A stretch of DNA of 64,000 bases from Diogma glabrata (GCA_963693315.1 OY856188.1:155337744-155401743); one strand, 5' to 3'. Shown: positions 34,745 to 48,194, counted from the stretch's first letter. The notes: generated by a model from the sequence alone, not told the origin. Translations and numbers: made by a program.

Positions 34745-35271
34745 GGGCCCTATTCCCGAACACATATTTGTCAATCGAAAATATTGTCAATTTCACCAAA
34801 ACGCTTAACAACTATATAAAAATGGTATTCTGTAACTCTTATTTGTGTATCCTTAGACGCAAACCAATTATAACCAATTTTTACAAAATTATAACAGATT
34901 TTTGGTACTAAATTCGTACTTTAGACAACTAACTTGTTTAATCTTAAAACATGCCAAATTAAATAAAAATATATTTAATAAATAAATATGTTTTAATGCG
35001 ATATTTATCTAAAAATATGATTATTTAATATTAATAAATACCTAATTTTGCGTTATAAATTTATTTTTACGCCAACCGATGATATTTGTAAAAAAGTCAA
35101 CACACAAAACATAAAGCAAAATTGTGATTTTGACAGCAACTATATTATTCTTGTCAGATTCACAATTTTGTGTGGAATTTTCACCAAATTGGTGTTACAT
35201 AATACGAAAATCACAATATTGTGTGAATTTACAATATTGTGATGACATTTATGTGTTCGAGAATAGGGCCC
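34745..35271. mobile_element. 527-bp MITE with GGGCCC ends and CAG duplications
   Basis: Ends GGGCCCTATTCCCGAACAC and, reversed, GGGCCCTATTCTCGAACAC, flanked by CAG on both sides (34742-34744, 35272-35274). Three-bp targets including CWG are reported for PIF/Harbinger elements, so that superfamily is a candidate. No transposase. Confidence 0.7.
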
Positions 35272-35445
35272 CAGACTTATATATTCATTTTTGTTTAAGT
35301 AAAACTTCTAAAATATTTTTTTCAAATTTTTATCAAAATTTGGAACCGAACCCCCCATTTTAATACCAAATAGGGTGCACATTGCGCGGTTTTGTATTAC
35401 GCGCTGTTTTTCTGGAACGTAACTACCGCGCAGTGGGAGGGATTA

Positions 35446-35573
35446 GCTAAAAAAATTCAGAAATCGCTGTTTTTCTTACGTTAATACGAACAATATTTCA
35501 AAATTTCAGATTTTTTGAAAATCAAAAATTTAAAAATCGACAAAAAAATGTACGTTTTCAAAATAATAGCCTA
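35446..35573 (-). repeat. Right inverted arm, outer piece
   Basis: Reverse complement of about 29112-29220: TACGAACAATAT, AAATTTCAGATTTTT and the end GTTTTCAAAATAATAGCC. Confidence 0.75.
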
Positions 35574-35779
35574 CCATTTAATTTTGAATAAAATAATTCA
35601 CGTGCGGAATATTGTTGATTGATTTATTTGATTGATATTGGATAAGAAAACAATAAGCATAAATTTAAAAGTATTCTTACAGATTCGTTTGAAAACTTTA
35701 ACATTTTCTTCTCGCTTTTTAAGCTTTTTCCATAAATAAAGCATAAAGATCAATAAAGGATCAGTATTTGTAAATAGCT

Positions 35780-36060
35780 TTTTAATGTTTGATCTACGGC
35801 TGTTCTATGACAACCCAGTGATGCAGTCCTTGCTATTGACATACGAGTACATAAACTATTATTTATCACTGAAACAATCAGTGAGATATTACTAGCTAAG
35901 GTGATATCTTAGAGATGGTGGAACATGAAGTATATTCGATCTTTGTTATTGAGTATGTCTTATTGATTCCACGGCTTTGCTTGCTCGAAGAACTGAGCTT
36001 TCTTATAATTTGTTATTGGGACTTAATAATTAATATCAATCTACTGTTATTTAGTTTTTT
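35780..36060 (+). mobile_element. Degraded family A copy
   Basis: Shares CTTGCTATTGACATACGAGT, TCAGTGAGATATTACTAGCT, AAGGTGATATCTTAGAG and GCTTGCTCGAAGAA with the complete copy at 26465-27152. No tail is recognisable. Confidence 0.65.
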
Positions 36061-37590
36061 AGCGTTTTATGAGCGGGTGTTATTAATTCATTCTGCCCTC
36101 TCGTAACGCCCCGGTTTTTATGGATAAGTTAATATATCGCGTATCCAAGATCTATAATAACTTTACATTTAAGTGTATAGCATAAAAATTCTAATAAACT
36201 ATTATTAGCTTTAATCATACTAGATTTTCAATTAATTATTAAACACTTTTCACAATTGACTTTACTATTAGTATTTAGTATGTTTGTCAAAGTCAAGATT
36301 TTTGTTATAAATTAAAATAAGAAAAATTAAGCCCTAAAAAACATGTCAAACCGAAATCAATCAAACAATCCTGTTTCATTTATCACTTAATTGATGTTTT
36401 TTGTTGTCATTATGAGTCGTGACTCGCGTTGTAAGTTTAGGGTTACTCTAAATATTTTGTGATATTTAAATATTTTTTATTATTTAGCAAGTTTTTTCTT
36501 TATCCGAGAAATATGTTGCATTGGTTTGGAGGCTAAAGTAAAAACAATACGGTTGATTCTTTAGAGAAATACTTCGTTGTGGTTAATGACCTGAAGAATT
36601 TGTAAACCAACAATTTTGGAAATTTGTACCAAAAGTCTGGATCAAAATATTTTTCAAATTTCTTGTTTAAAATATTTTATAAAAAGGTTGTACTTTTCTT
36701 TAAAAACGTCTCAATTTTGGGATACCAAAGCTAGCTTTCGTAGTGACCAGCTGCCAGTCTTACAAATTCCCAAAAAAACTTTTGCGTTCATAGTTTTTCT
36801 AAACATATTGGGTCGAATGCATAAAACCTGTTAACTACGAACTCATTACAGAACTACTCTGCACTGGAAGAGAACTACGAAAAAAGTGGATGGATTTTTT
36901 AAACCTAATGGACTGTGCAAACTTGAAGAAATTAGTAAATCCATACTTGAATGGCAAATGCAATGTGCGAGCGGATATTTTCACAAATGTTTTTTGCGTG
37001 TAGGAACGAGCGAAATCTTTAACAGGTTTGAAAGACAACGATCGACACAAATTCGGTCCAGTGATAAATATTTATAATAGAACTTTTTGTATATTCATTT
37101 TATTACCCCTTTAGTATTCTTTAACGTAATAGAATTGTTTTTTTATATTAACTTGAAGTGATATGTTTATTCATATCACAAAATTTATTTCAAATTTAGC
37201 TAGTTTTATTAACTTCTTTGAAAATCGGCTTCACAAATATACCCCTCTTGGTGTATTATATCCCATTTCAGTTTTTTTATGTCTTTCTTGATTTATCCAA
37301 ATTTGAAATTTTTGGTCTGGTCACCCTTATAGATAGAATCTCATTTGTACCGAGTAGCATCAAAACATCTTAATCAGGCAGGTTTAATCTATCCTGAATT
37401 TCTAGGGTTGGTGTTCTGGTTGTATAAGTATCCTTTCAGCAGTGGTTAAAATAGCGTTTTTTTTAAATACCATCTTTCAGAGAAAAATGAGTTTATATTA
37501 ATTAGACTTCATATTATAGTTATAGTTTTTACTATTAAAATTGGTAAATGGTGCTTTTCCTATTAAAATAATGATTTTGACACTATAATA
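36061..37590. other. No gene assigned; two unidentified frames
   Basis: Between about 36616 and 37077 two overlapping plus-strand frames of 60-72 codons look slightly protein-like. A third frame there reads ELLCTGRELRKKWMDFLNLM. I do not recognise any of them, and each ends in a stop within a short distance. The rest is AT-rich and featureless. Confidence 0.25.
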
Positions 37591-37599
37591 GTAGTTTAT

Positions 37600-37715
37600 G
37601 TAACAAGTACGCAAAATATGGTTTTAGCGGACGAATCGTAATGTTTCCGGACGAGGCCCTAGCCGAGTCTGTAATATGAAGATTAGTCTGCTAAAGCCAT
37701 TTGCGTACGTGTTGC
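37600..37715. repeat. ~116-bp hairpin with GCTAGCCGAG-type loop
   Basis: The arms GTACGCAAAATATGGTTTTA and CTAAAGCCATTTGCGTAC pair around a loop containing GAGGCCCTAGCCGAG. Similar loop words occur at 52095-52109 and 58136-58150. Confidence 0.7.
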
Positions 37716-37844
37716 ATACAACGTTTTTTTGTATTAGCGCTTAGGATTTTTTTTCTAATTTATTGATAATTTGTATTCTTGCGTACCTAAAAATTTGATT
37801 TTTGAACAAAACTTATCAAAGCAATTGTGATTATAATTTGAAAA

Positions 37845-39895
<2,051 letters not shown>

Positions 39896-41184
39896 TAATT
39901 ATAATATAAAATGAAAACAAATTTTGAGTCCGCTAAAGTGTTTTCATAACGACTTTAAGTACTAGGCCGCTAAAATACAATTTTGCGGACTCTAAACAGT
40001 TCTAAAAGTAATCATTTTTCGGAGCTAATACTTAAAAAATAATAATATTAACATCTCATTATATCAAATTATATCATTATATCATTTTTAATAGTTTAAG
40101 TATGTATGGTAAACATAATTTTAAATATATATTTATTTATTTCTAATTCTGGAGCATTTTCAACCAAATATGACACAAAATTCAATTTCTTCAAGATATT
40201 TTACTAAGTAATTGTTGATTTTATATTCTTAAAAGTATTATTGCACATGTTCGGAAAAGATAAATAGAAAAAAAAATTGTGGTATAATTAACCTAATAGG
40301 AAACTGCATTTGACTTATTTCTGCTATAGACCATGACAATTTAAACTTTATTTAAATTTTGATAAACCTTACAAGCTTTAGTTAAAAACTACAGAAAAGG
40401 TACACAATCAACCGACCACCATAACTAATATTAATGGTGATTGATCTTCTGTCAAATCGTTTTTTTTGTTTGTTTGTTTTCCTTTATTTCTCTGAGAGAG
40501 AAACCGGTTTGTCTTCCCAAAGACGTGCATAAATATTTCATTTGATTCAAAATTGTACAATTATTGCGAGTTTCTTTTAAATCTATAAGAAAAAAACCTA
40601 CCACAAAAAAATAATAGTTTCTCCCTCACTGCTACTATATAAAAAGAAATAAGAAAAATGACAGATTAGGATTTGATTCTAACCAAATATATAAATTTTA
40701 ATCTTTTATCTATTAAAAATAAACTACACAATAATGAAAAGTTGGTCGCCAGCTAGTTTTCATAATATACTTTCAGGATGTATACATAACTTAAATATTT
40801 GCACATTTGCATTATAAAATAATAAAATGTTCACTATTATAAAATCACTGGAAATAACACAATAAATGTAAAATACTCTCGTAATTATTTTCATTCATTT
40901 TATAAAAATTAGCACAACTAAAAATAATAGATTGTACTTTTTGTTTCGTTTTAAATTATTTAATTGTTTTTAATTTATAATTTAATACAATAGTTGGTTG
41001 TTGTAAATAAACAGAAATGCAAATGGCGAAATGAGAAATTGAATATGACATTTTAGCAAACACGATTTCTTATGTCTCTCTTCATACAATTTTAAAGTTA
41101 TGTTCTCTCTATATTTATATATACTCTAAGTACACAATACATATAGTACATGGTCTAGAAAAACATAAAGAAATTGCGGTTATT
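39896..41184. other. No gene recognised
   Basis: AT-rich DNA. A small inverted pair, GAGTCCGCTAAAGTG with TTTTGCGGACTC, lies near 39926-39994. Nothing else is recognisable. Confidence 0.35.
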
Positions 41185-41219
41185 TATGTAAACAGGGCCG
41201 GATTAACCATGGGTGCAAA

Positions 41220-42340
41220 TAGTGATTGCAAATTACCCGATTTCAAATTACCCGGTTACTCGATTAGTATTTTCCAAATTACCCGGATTACCCGGATAAC
41301 CCGGGTAGTTATAAAAAAATTAAAAGATGAAAAACAATAAAAAAACCTCACAGTAGTAAACTAAAAATTGATCATTTTTTAATTGTAAAATAATATTTGA
41401 AAAATATTAAAGCATTTAGGGTAGCTGTACTCATCCGATTTCGTATTTTTTTTTAAATTCCTGCAATAGAAAAAACCCGCTCCGATAAAGTGGATGTTGG
41501 CTTCACGGTCAATAACGATTGATTTAAATTTTCTATCATGTTTTTCGGTTTCCTTTATTTACATACAACATTTTCAGCTCTTTATCAACTGTAGTACCAC
41601 TGTTATCTATAGTAGATCTTGTGTAGACAGCAATACATTTTTGTAGTTGTAAATTTTGAATATTATAATTAGCCGCATCATTATCCGATTTGATTTTTCA
41701 TTGCTGACGTATTTCCCCATTTAGTTGAAATTATTCGTGCGCATCCAAATACGTGGCACAGAGATTTATCTGATGGCATTTTCCTGAACGGGTTCCAAAC
41801 TTTTGATGACATTTCGATGACACTTATTTTAATTATTAGCTTAAATCTTAAATAAAAACTTATCATAAAATTAAAATATTTACCGTTTCTATTTTAAACT
41901 AAATATAAACAAATAACCAATGAAAATCCTTAATTTTTTATGACTTAATTTTAATTTTAATAAGAACTAAAATTCCATAAATTTTGTTATGTGTTCTTCG
42001 TCGTTTTTCTGTTGTTTTCGTAATCCAAACAATAATAATTAACTAGAGGGCAGTTTAATGTTTACGGATGTGCTTGGTTTAATGTTTATGGTTTAATGTT
42101 TATGGACATATTGCAATTTGTATGGTTAGAATAGAATCATTTGTCAACAACTAGCATAAAGAATAATTCAAATTTGCAAAAAGAGAATTAGCTGAATTTT
42201 ATTTTGTAAATTTTATTGAGAAAAAACTGGACCTTTTGCTGTTCGGGTATTCGACCAAAATATCCGGATATTAAATACCCGAAAAATCTTCCTAAATACC
42301 CTGTTATCCGGGTACCCGAATACCAAGATTGCAAACACTA
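41220..42340 (-). mobile_element. 1.1-kb hAT with perfect 8-bp target duplication
   Basis: Flanked by GGTGCAAA on both sides (41212-41219 and 42341-42348). Ends TAGTGATTGCAAA and, reversed, TAGTGTTTGCAA, followed on both sides by clusters of ACCCGG/CCGGGT words. It contains a BED zinc-finger fragment on the minus strand (41684-41812) and no other transposase part, so it is an internally deleted, non-autonomous copy. Confidence 0.85.
41684..41812 (-). pseudogene. BED-type zinc finger fragment of a hAT transposase
   Basis: The minus-strand frame reads MSSKVWNPFRKMPSDKSLC and then FGCARIISTKWGNTSAM, ending in NQIG and two stop codons. The W-F spacing, the paired cysteines and the ISTK-GNTS-M- segment are typical of a BED finger, which binds DNA at the N-terminus of hAT transposases and ZBED proteins. 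The second half of the finger (the histidine pair) is missing: NQ stands where NHI or RH is expected, and the stops follow. The catalytic domain is absent. This is the only coding relic of the inner hAT. Confidence 0.6.
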
Positions 42341-42524
42341 GGTGCAAAGGAGCGACCGCACCAGGTGCCAAAACAAAAGGCGCCAAAATTGAGTTTGCTT
42401 TAAATTTGATTGCTTTTTCATTTTGGTTTTTAATAAATTTTGAGGCAAATCATATTTTATTTTACAATATAAAAAGAAAAAATTTAGTTTTGTATCAAAA
42501 TTTGTATATTTGTTTTAATTTTTG

Positions 42525-42890
42525 ATATACGGGCGTGACAGCCTCGCGTACTCATATAGCTGCTATTGACAAACGATTTAACCAAGGTGATATCTTACGG
42601 GCACTCATATTCAATTTTTCGTTTTCTATTTAATTAACTATCTAACCTCATGTATATATGCCTATATGTTGGATTTAACTATTAAGAAAGAGAATGGTTC
42701 ACATGATAAAGGAGTATACTGTACTCGACAATTTAAGTTTTTTTCTGCAAATTGTTTTTTTTAAATTTGTGTTCTTCACGTCTTATATAAATTTCATTTC
42801 CTACATTTTTATCATTAAATATTGGTCTATGTTTATCTATTGGTTTCATTATATGATAGGATTTATTGTTTAGTTATCCATATCTTAAAA
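42525..42890 (+). mobile_element. Degraded family A copy inside the outer hAT
   Basis: TTTTTGATATACGGGCGTGA, CGCGTACTC, GCTGCTATTGACA, CCAAGGTGATATCTTA, then ATTGGTCTATG and GATAGGATTTATTGTTTAGT match family A, with a large unrelated or deleted middle. Confidence 0.6.
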
Positions 42891-42897
42891 ACCAAAA

Positions 42898-43640
42898 TGT
42901 GATAAAAAGGAAATTTGTAAACGTTTTGTTGATTTTATTCCATGAGTAAATTATTAACTGGGCTTACTAAAATGAAGATCTCATTGAATAACATAAGAGG
43001 CCAAATATTTGATAACATATCCTGCATGAAAAAAAAAAAATGCTGCAGTTCAAAATTGAATAAAGCTGCTTAGAGCAACTTTTATACCATGTGCTGCTCA
43101 TTCTTTAAAATTGTTATAAATAAAAAAAGAACCGAATATTTCGCATCTAAATCAAATACAAATTTGTTGTACAGCAAAGATTTTGAATATGAATCATAAG
43201 ATAATATTATATTATATCTAGATCCTCCACAAAAATCTTTTTCTTCTATATATTTATATTAAATATATTTTAATTAAACAACTAGGACAGGGATTACATT
43301 TCCGAAAATTTGGAGTGTAGAATTAATTTTGACGAACTCATACTGATCTGTTAGCGAAAATTTTAAGTCCTCTATATTCGCAGAACATGCAAGATCTTTT
43401 CCGAATTTATTTATAGCAGCCAAGATACTGCCATTAACAGTAGCGTTCGTAAAAGGAGCATTTCTCAATTAAAAATTGTTAAAATTAGGCAGATCACATG
43501 GCTCTAGCATGTACCGGAAAAGACTAGTTGCCTTTTCTCTTAAAGCAATTCAAACTGAAATTTCTTATATATTAGAATATGAACCAGTAATAAAAGAATT
43601 TTCTAAAAATAAAGCCATAAAAGTGAACGTATGCGATCAT
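42898..43640 (+). pseudogene. hAT transposase fragments (ZMYM1-like type)
   Basis: Pieces in order. DKKEICKRFVDFIP (from 42898), then an IRGQIFDN motif (compare CRGQ-YDN in this family), then after a frameshift ATFIPCAAHSLKIVINK (about 43075-43125). Lastly comes the C-terminal dimerisation region: FPNLFIAAKILPLTVAF, a TAA stop, then KLLKLGRSHGSSMYRKRL (43400-43530). Family members read -TLPVTVASAERSFSKLKLIK- at this place, so the conserved AERSFS core is altered to VKGAFLN. Most of the catalytic region between 43130 and 43390 is not recognisable. It is the coding relic of the outer hAT at 41193-48720 and is not functional. Confidence 0.65.
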
Positions 43641-44429
43641 TTATTTACTATAACTTTATTAGTATATTTTTATTTGTATATTTTATATATTTATTTTTGG
43701 TATTCATTTTATAACTGTTCTTTCTTACAAATTAATCTTATTTTCATTTTCATATTTAATCATATATTTTTTACTAATTTTTGAAATTTTTATTATATTG
43801 CAACGTAGAACAACTCGGTCATTGATTGTATTCGGTTCGACCTCTAGATTTAGTAAACTAAAACAATGGATTTTTTGTACGTTATAAATATTCGTCCGTT
43901 TATTATTCGTTTGTTATAAATATTATTATACCTCTTTCTTATCCATTTTTGTTTTCATAATAATTTTACTTTTAAAATATTCTTTTGCTACTATTTTCTT
44001 CACTTTGAATTATTTATGACTATCTTATATTATTATAACGTATCACTGTTATATTATTAATAACTTCTGTTACCGTGTATTTTCAACTAACTGTATCGTT
44101 TATTTTGAACTGATCTATCGCCAAGATATACTAGATGAAAAACGTGATCGCAGGTGAAAAAGTCGAAATTTGAACTTGACCATTTTTGATTTTCCTGAAA
44201 CTTGGCATAAAAGTAGTATGGACAAAATAAAAAATACAACTTATTTTAAAATTTTTTTAAAGTGCATAGTTTGAGCATAGGGGGCACCCCAACATGCATG
44301 AAAAATAAAAATTCTGCCAATCCGATGTAAATTTGAAATTAAATTGCTCAAGAACGGCTATACCGATTTCATCAAACTTTTTTTTGTTTGTAGACGAGGA
44401 AATAAAGCACTAAACCTAAGCAAATTGGC

Positions 44430-46500
44430 AGAGTAGGATGGATCGAGATGCGGTTTTTTGCATTCGATTCAGGAAGCCGTCAGGAAAGTTTGTGAACATA
44501 GCCACTTTTCGGCAAAAAACCTATGGAGTACCTAGGGGCCAATGCGGGTTATATACACCTCATCTCCTTGAACTTTCCATAAATTCAGCTCGAAATTGAT
44601 CGAAGCTCGTTACTTGGGGGTTTTTGGGGTCGCTGAACACGAATATGATGTCGGCGATGACCCTCGGAGTACCTAGGGCCCAGGGCGGGTATGTCTAACT
44701 CATCTTATGGAACTTTACATTAATTCAGCTAGACATTGATCGAAGCTCGTTACTGAGGAGGTTTTAGGGCTGCTGAACACGAATATGATGTCTGCAATAA
44801 CCTTCGGGGTACCTAGGCGCCAGAGCGGGTTATATACACCTCATCTCCTGGAACTTTCCATAAATATAGCTCGAAATTGATCGAAGCTCGTTACTCGGTC
44901 GTTTTTGGGGTCGCTGAACACGAATGTGATGTCAGCGATAACCCTCGGAGTACCTATGGCCCAAGGCGGGTATGTCTAACTCATCTTCTGGAACTTTCCA
45001 TAAATTCAGCTCAAAATTGATCGAAGCTCGTTATTTAGGGGTTTTTGGAGTCGCTGAACACGAATATGACGTCGGCGATGACCCGTGGGGTACCTAGGGC
45101 CCAGGGCGGGTATGTCTCACTCATCTCCTGGAACTTTCCAAAAATTCAGATCGAAATTGATCGAAGCTCGTTACTCGGGAGTTTTTGGGGCCGCTGAACA
45201 CGAATATGAAGTCTGCGATGACCTTCGGAGTACCTAGGGACCAGGGCGGGTTATAGACACCTCATCTCCTGGAACTTTCCATAAATACAGCTCGATATTG
45301 ATCGACGCTCGTTACTCGGGGTTTTTGGGGTCGCGCTGAAGACGAATATGATGTCGGCGATGACCCTCGGAGTACCTAAGGTGCAGGGCGGGTATGTCTA
45401 ACTCATCACCTGGAACTTTCCATTAATAAAATATAATAATATAATAAAAAAATAAAATAATCGATTAAATAAAATAATCGAGTTTTAATTATGGAAATTT
45501 TCAGGATATGAGTTAAATATACCCGCCCTGCAACCCAGGTAATCCGAGGGTCATCGCCGACATGATATTCGTGTTCAGTGATCCAAAAAACCGCCGATTA
45601 ACGAGCTTCGATCAATTTCGAGCTGTATTTATGAAAAGTTCCAGGAGATGAGGTGTATATAGCCCGCCCTGGCCCCTAGATACTCCGACGGTCATCGCAG
45701 ACATCATATTCGTGTTTAGCGGCCCCAAACCCCTCCAGTAACGAGCTTCGATAAAGTTCGAGCTAAATTTATGGAAAGTTCCAGGAGATGGGTTAGACAT
45801 ACCCGCCCTGGGCCCTAGGTACTCCGAGGGTCATTGCCGACATCATATTCGTGTTAAGCGACCCCCAAAAACCCTCAAATAACGAGCTTCGATCAATTTC
45901 GAGTTGAACTAATGGAAAGTTCCAGGAGATGAGTTAGACATACCCGCCCTGGGCCCTAGGTACTCCGAGGGTCATCGACAACATCATATTTGTGTTCAGC
46001 GACCCCAAAACCCACCGAGTAACGAGCTTCGATCAATTTCGAGCTGTATTTATGAAAAGTTCCAGGAGATGAGGTGTATATAACTCGCCCTGGCCCCTAG
46101 GTACTCCGAAGGTCATCGCAGACATCATATTCGTGTTCGGCGGCCCCAAAAACCCCCAGTAACGAGCTTCGATCAATTTCTAGCTGAATTAGTGTAAAGG
46201 TCCAGGAGATGAGTTAGACATACCCGCCCTTGGCCCTAGGAACTTCGAGGGTCATCGCCGACATCATATTCGTGTTCAGCGACCCCAAAAACCCCCAAGT
46301 AACGAGCTTCGATCAATTTCGAGCTGAATTAATGGAAAGTTCAAGGAGATGAGGTGTCTATTACCCGCCCTGGACCCTAGGTACTTCAGAAGTTTTTTGC
46401 CGTAAGGGGCTATGTTCACAAACTTTCCTGACGGCTTCCTGAATCGAATGCAAAAAACCGCATATCGATCCATCTTACTCTGCCAATTTGCTTAGGTTTG
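44430..46500. repeat. Inner foldback with six ~140-bp subrepeats per arm
   Basis: The left arm has GATCGAAGCTCGTTA-type anchors near 44599, 44738, 44879, 45019, 45160 and 45299. The right arm has TAACGAGCTTCGAT anchors near 45598, 45740, 45881, 46021, 46160 and 46300. Each unit also carries GAACACGAATATGATGTC, CTCGGAGTACCTAG and GGCGGGT. A ~60-bp AT-only spacer lies at about 45425-45490. The outer ends carry GCATTCGATTCAG and CTAAGCAAATTGGCAGAGTA in inverted pairs. Confidence 0.9.
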
Positions 46501-46539
46501 GCCTATTTTTGTGCTTTATTTCCTCGCCTATTGATAGAT

Positions 46540-47480
46540 GATTAATTAGTGATTAACTCGTTTGAAAAAAAATTAATTTATTGTTTTTATAATTAATTTT
46601 TAAATAAAAATATTAAAAAAACTTTTTTAAAGATGGGTCAAAGATCAATTGGAATTTAATTATTTTTTTTCTGAAAATAGTTCTATCCTTACTCTAAAAT
46701 ATATCAAATTTACAAAGAGGCTAAAATTCTTGTTCTTGAGATATTTAATTTTAAAGATTTTTAGTACGGCTTAAATTCGAATTTTTCTTCATTTTTTCAA
46801 ACAACTTCCACTAACAAAAAATTTTAAAATCAATTAAATCAATTAAACTTTTTTTATTTTTTAAATATAGTTCTACCCTTCCTTTAAAATATATCAAATT
46901 TACAAAGAGGCGTTAATTCGTGTTCTTCAGATATTTAATTTTAAAGATTTTTAGTCCGATTAAAATTCTAATTGTTCATTATTTTTTCGAACTTCAGTGG
47001 TTGAAATTTTTTGATGATAAAAATTGTTCGAAAAAATAATGAACAATTAGAATTTTAGAATGACTAAAAATCTTTAAATTTAAATATCTCAAGAACACGA
47101 ATTCATGCCTCTTTGTAAATTTGATATATTTTAAAGGAAGGTTAGAACTATATTAAAAAAATAAAAAAAGTTAAAGTTTAATTGATTTTAAAATATTTTG
47201 TTAATGGAAGTTGTTTGAAAAAATGAAGAAAAATTCGAATTTCAGTCGTACTAAAAATCTTTAAAATTAAATATCTCAAGAACAAGAATTTTAGCCTCTT
47301 TGTAAATTTGGTATATTTTAGAGTAAGTATAGAACTATTTTCAGAAAAAAATTAATTAAATGCTAATTGATCTTTGACCCTAGCGCCATCTTTAAAAATG
47401 ATTTTTAGTATTTTTATTTAAAAATTAATTATAAAAACAATAAATTAATTTTTTTTCAAAGGGCTAATTAATCATCTATC
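46540..47480. repeat. Second inner palindrome, ~460-bp arms
   Basis: The arms match in reverse: ATAATTAATTTTTAAATAA on both sides, CTCTAAAATATATCAAATTT with ATTTGGTATATTTTAGAG, and TCTTGTTCTTGAGATATTT with AAATATCTCAAGAACAAGA. Half-arm duplicates (46690-46800 and 46860-46980) show that each arm is itself a direct duplication. Centre about 47010. Confidence 0.85.
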
Positions 47481-47733
47481 AAACAAAAAAGAGTTTGATG
47501 AAATCGGTACCAATAGCCGTTCTTCAGCAATTTAATTTCAAAGTTACATCGGATTGGCAGAATTTTCATTTTTCATGCATGTTGGAGTGCCCCCTTTGCT
47601 TAAACTATGCACTTTAAAAAATTTTTAAAATAAGTTGCATTTTTTGTTTTGTCCATACTACTTATATGCCAAGTTTCAGGAAAGTCAAAAATGGTCAAGT
47701 TTTCACAACTCTGTCTAGAACACGTTTTTCATC

Positions 47734-47790
47734 ACTAGTGAAAACAATATACTAGTGAAAACCTTTTTATACTAGTGAAAACAATATAGC
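47734..47790 (+). repeat. Short tandem repeat at the foldback border
   Basis: ACTAGTGAAAACAATAT is repeated imperfectly three times directly to the right of the foldback end. The first ACTA is part of the target duplication. Confidence 0.8.
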
Positions 47791-48194
47791 AATTACACTC
47801 TACAATATTTTAGAATATAATTTTAAATTAAATCGCAAAAAACATAACAACACAATCTTAAAACTTCGCAACTAGGTGTAAAGTCTATTCTTTTTAGTTT
47901 GTTTATTTACCTACTCTACTAAAGACTGCGAAGTTTTATTTTATTTTTCTATTAGAAAAAATTATTTAATTTCTTGTCGCATGTTATTCTGTTTTTGTTA
48001 TCTTCAGGTATTTATTTAGGTGTTATTCAGTTATATTGCTTTAGTGGAACCACTTTCCAGAACGAAATTATCAACGAATTTGTTTTAATCGCACTCCATA
48101 ATCGTTACAATCGCACTCCACAATCGAAAATATGAAATATTTGAAATAAATAATTCAAATTATTGTATTATTATTTGTTATAAAAAATTTTTAT

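Larger units (their letters stand above)
33440..35445. mobile_element. 2-kb element with GCGC-rich ends, itself nested
   Basis: Ends AATCCCTCCGACTGCGC and, reversed, AATCCCTCCCACTGCGC, followed on both sides by GCGC- and TTGCGCG-type motifs. It interrupts the right arm of the surrounding element: GCCGATTCA on the left and AAAAATTCAGAAATC on the right resume the arm. It contains the foldback 33610-34513 and the MITE 34745-35271. No gene. The target duplication was not resolved. Confidence 0.6.
29112..35573 (+). mobile_element. Composite nest: TIR transposon with ~0.8-kb inverted repeats and a DDE-like gene
   Basis: The left arm starts GGCTATTATTTTGGAAACG at 29112. The right arm ends with its complement, CGTTTTCAAAATAATAGCC, at 35573. 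The left arm (29112-29912) is matched in reverse by three pieces of the right arm (31380-31527, 32858-33437, 35446-35573), which are separated by later insertions. The centre (30130-31395) carries a broken gene of a transposon-associated family. With the insertions removed, the original element would have been roughly 3 kb. The target duplication is uncertain. Confidence 0.7.
44134..47733. mobile_element. 3.6-kb foldback element with ACTA target duplications
   Basis: Ends GATGAAAAACGTG and, reversed, the same 13 bp, flanked by ACTA on both sides (44130-44133, 47734-47737). The outer arms (44134-44420 and 47465-47733) are inverted: GCATAGGGGGCACCCC with GGAGTGCCCCCTTTGC, and CCAATCCGATGTAAATTT with AAGTTACATCGGATTGG. 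Inside lie two further palindromes, 44430-46500 (subrepeat arms) and 46540-47480. No coding capacity. The terminal block GGATCGAGATGCGGTTTTTT and the CGCTGAACACGAATATGATG subrepeat motif are shared with the PIN-nuclease element at 5685-8115. Confidence 0.85.

Noticed and set aside
36616..37077. Possible host exon
   Set aside because: Two or three short overlapping frames look protein-like, but none matches a family I know, and splice signals cannot be judged in AT-rich DNA.
42525..42890. Terminal repeat of a separate DNA transposon
   Set aside because: The motifs match the retroposon family A order, so it is a degraded family A copy.
43274..43468. 64-codon minus-strand frame
   Set aside because: It is the antisense of the hAT C-terminal fragment read on the plus strand (FPNLFIAAKILPLTVAF).
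43641..43784. Possible membrane protein (hydrophobic C-terminal half of a 102-codon frame)
   Set aside because: The hydrophobic Phe/Ile/Tyr-rich end is the translation of AT-rich DNA after the hAT fragment ends.
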